Notes under the pieces: generated by a model
What the model saw: the letters and a program-made list of their open reading frames with translations, nothing else
Database searches by the model: none
What the model was told of the DNA's origin: nothing
DNA from: an uncultured Collinsella sp.
GTDB taxonomy: Bacteria > Actinomycetota > Coriobacteriia > Coriobacteriales > Coriobacteriaceae
Length of the DNA: 64,000 bases
Direction: 5' to 3'
Assembly (NCBI GenBank): GCA_900540895.1
Contig: UQHV01000014.1
Span: 4,922 to 68,921 of the forward strand
Shown: one piece after another, positions 63,908 to 64,000 of the stretch
How positions within the stretch are numbered: the first letter of the stretch is position 1
How the letters are laid out: the number at the start of each line of letters is the position of its first letter
Program-made: the position numbers and the translations under genes

Positions 63908-64000
63908 GCGGGTTTTGATCAAGGCAACGCCGATGTTTTGGTACCGACAGACACTATGACCCAATCCGAGGGCACTAAAAAGATAGGAGCCCCCGCTCGT

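Overview
The window looks like chromosomal DNA of an anaerobic, high-GC actinobacterium of the class Coriobacteriia, most likely a gut Collinsella. I infer this from the GC-rich coding sequence, strong GGAGG-type ribosome binding sites, a single-chain clostridial-type PurL, a reverse-type rubrerythrin, an EtfAB-linked FAD dehydrogenase and an LAQTG cell-wall sorting signal. No 16S rRNA or other decisive marker is present, so genus is an inference. No rRNA, tRNA, CRISPR array, prophage or intact transposase gene was found.

Layout. 1-6.4 kb (minus strand): a stress and repair operon in which a RecJ nuclease fused to a RecQ-like helicase is followed by the RelA/SpoT (p)ppGpp enzyme and a metallo-beta-lactamase-fold hydrolase cut by the window edge. 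6.6-9.1 kb: an SBF/BASS transporter, then cutC with a GalT-like DUF4931 gene. 9.3-14.6 kb: a complete branched-chain amino acid ABC transporter (livKHMGF) with a decayed partial copy of its binding-protein gene beside it. 14.9-24 kb: homoserine dehydrogenase, a BaiA-like short-chain dehydrogenase, a CPA2 antiporter, PurL and a DMT exporter. 24-28.7 kb: a diguanylate cyclase, KdgT permease, AzlCD and an HD phosphohydrolase. 28.7-32.3 kb: a FAD dehydrogenase plus EtfB and a ferredoxin-fused EtfA, resembling lactate dehydrogenase/Etf electron-confurcating complexes. 32.6-35.9 kb: a cluster of unrecognised membrane-anchored or secreted proteins, including a 93-residue LAQTG-anchored protein. 36-42.4 kb: DUF554, then a TerB-N protein, a BrxD-like ATPase and a BrxHI/Lhr-like helicase. 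42.4-49 kb: a spermidine-synthase-like protein, Elp3, an HTH/DUF4097 pair, a Trm9-like methyltransferase and TrmB. 49.3-55.5 kb: a Ski2-like helicase, a DUF2130 coiled-coil protein, a small operon with a HIRAN protein and a phosphoesterase, and a 27-residue membrane peptide. 55.5-64 kb: an aldehyde/alcohol dehydrogenase pair, rubrerythrin, a nuclease-like protein, and the PdxR regulator divergent from pdxST.

What ties the window together. Many genes serve an amino-acid- and purine-scavenging fermenter: LivKHMGF, AzlCD, Hom, PurL and PdxST. Others handle redox: EtfAB-dehydrogenase, ALDH/ADH and rubrerythrin. The most interesting parts are (i) the TerB-N / BrxD / BrxHI-like module, which carries BREX and Ter components without the rest of either system; (ii) Elp3 next to a Trm9-like methyltransferase, the pair that makes mcm5U in eukaryotes; (iii) three copies of a roughly 123-bp inverted-repeat element, two of which supply the stop codons of flanking genes; (iv) a four-unit, exactly 62-bp tandem palindrome array; and (v) the RecJ-RecQ-like fusion. 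Other long intergenic palindromes occur, suggesting several families of non-coding repeats.
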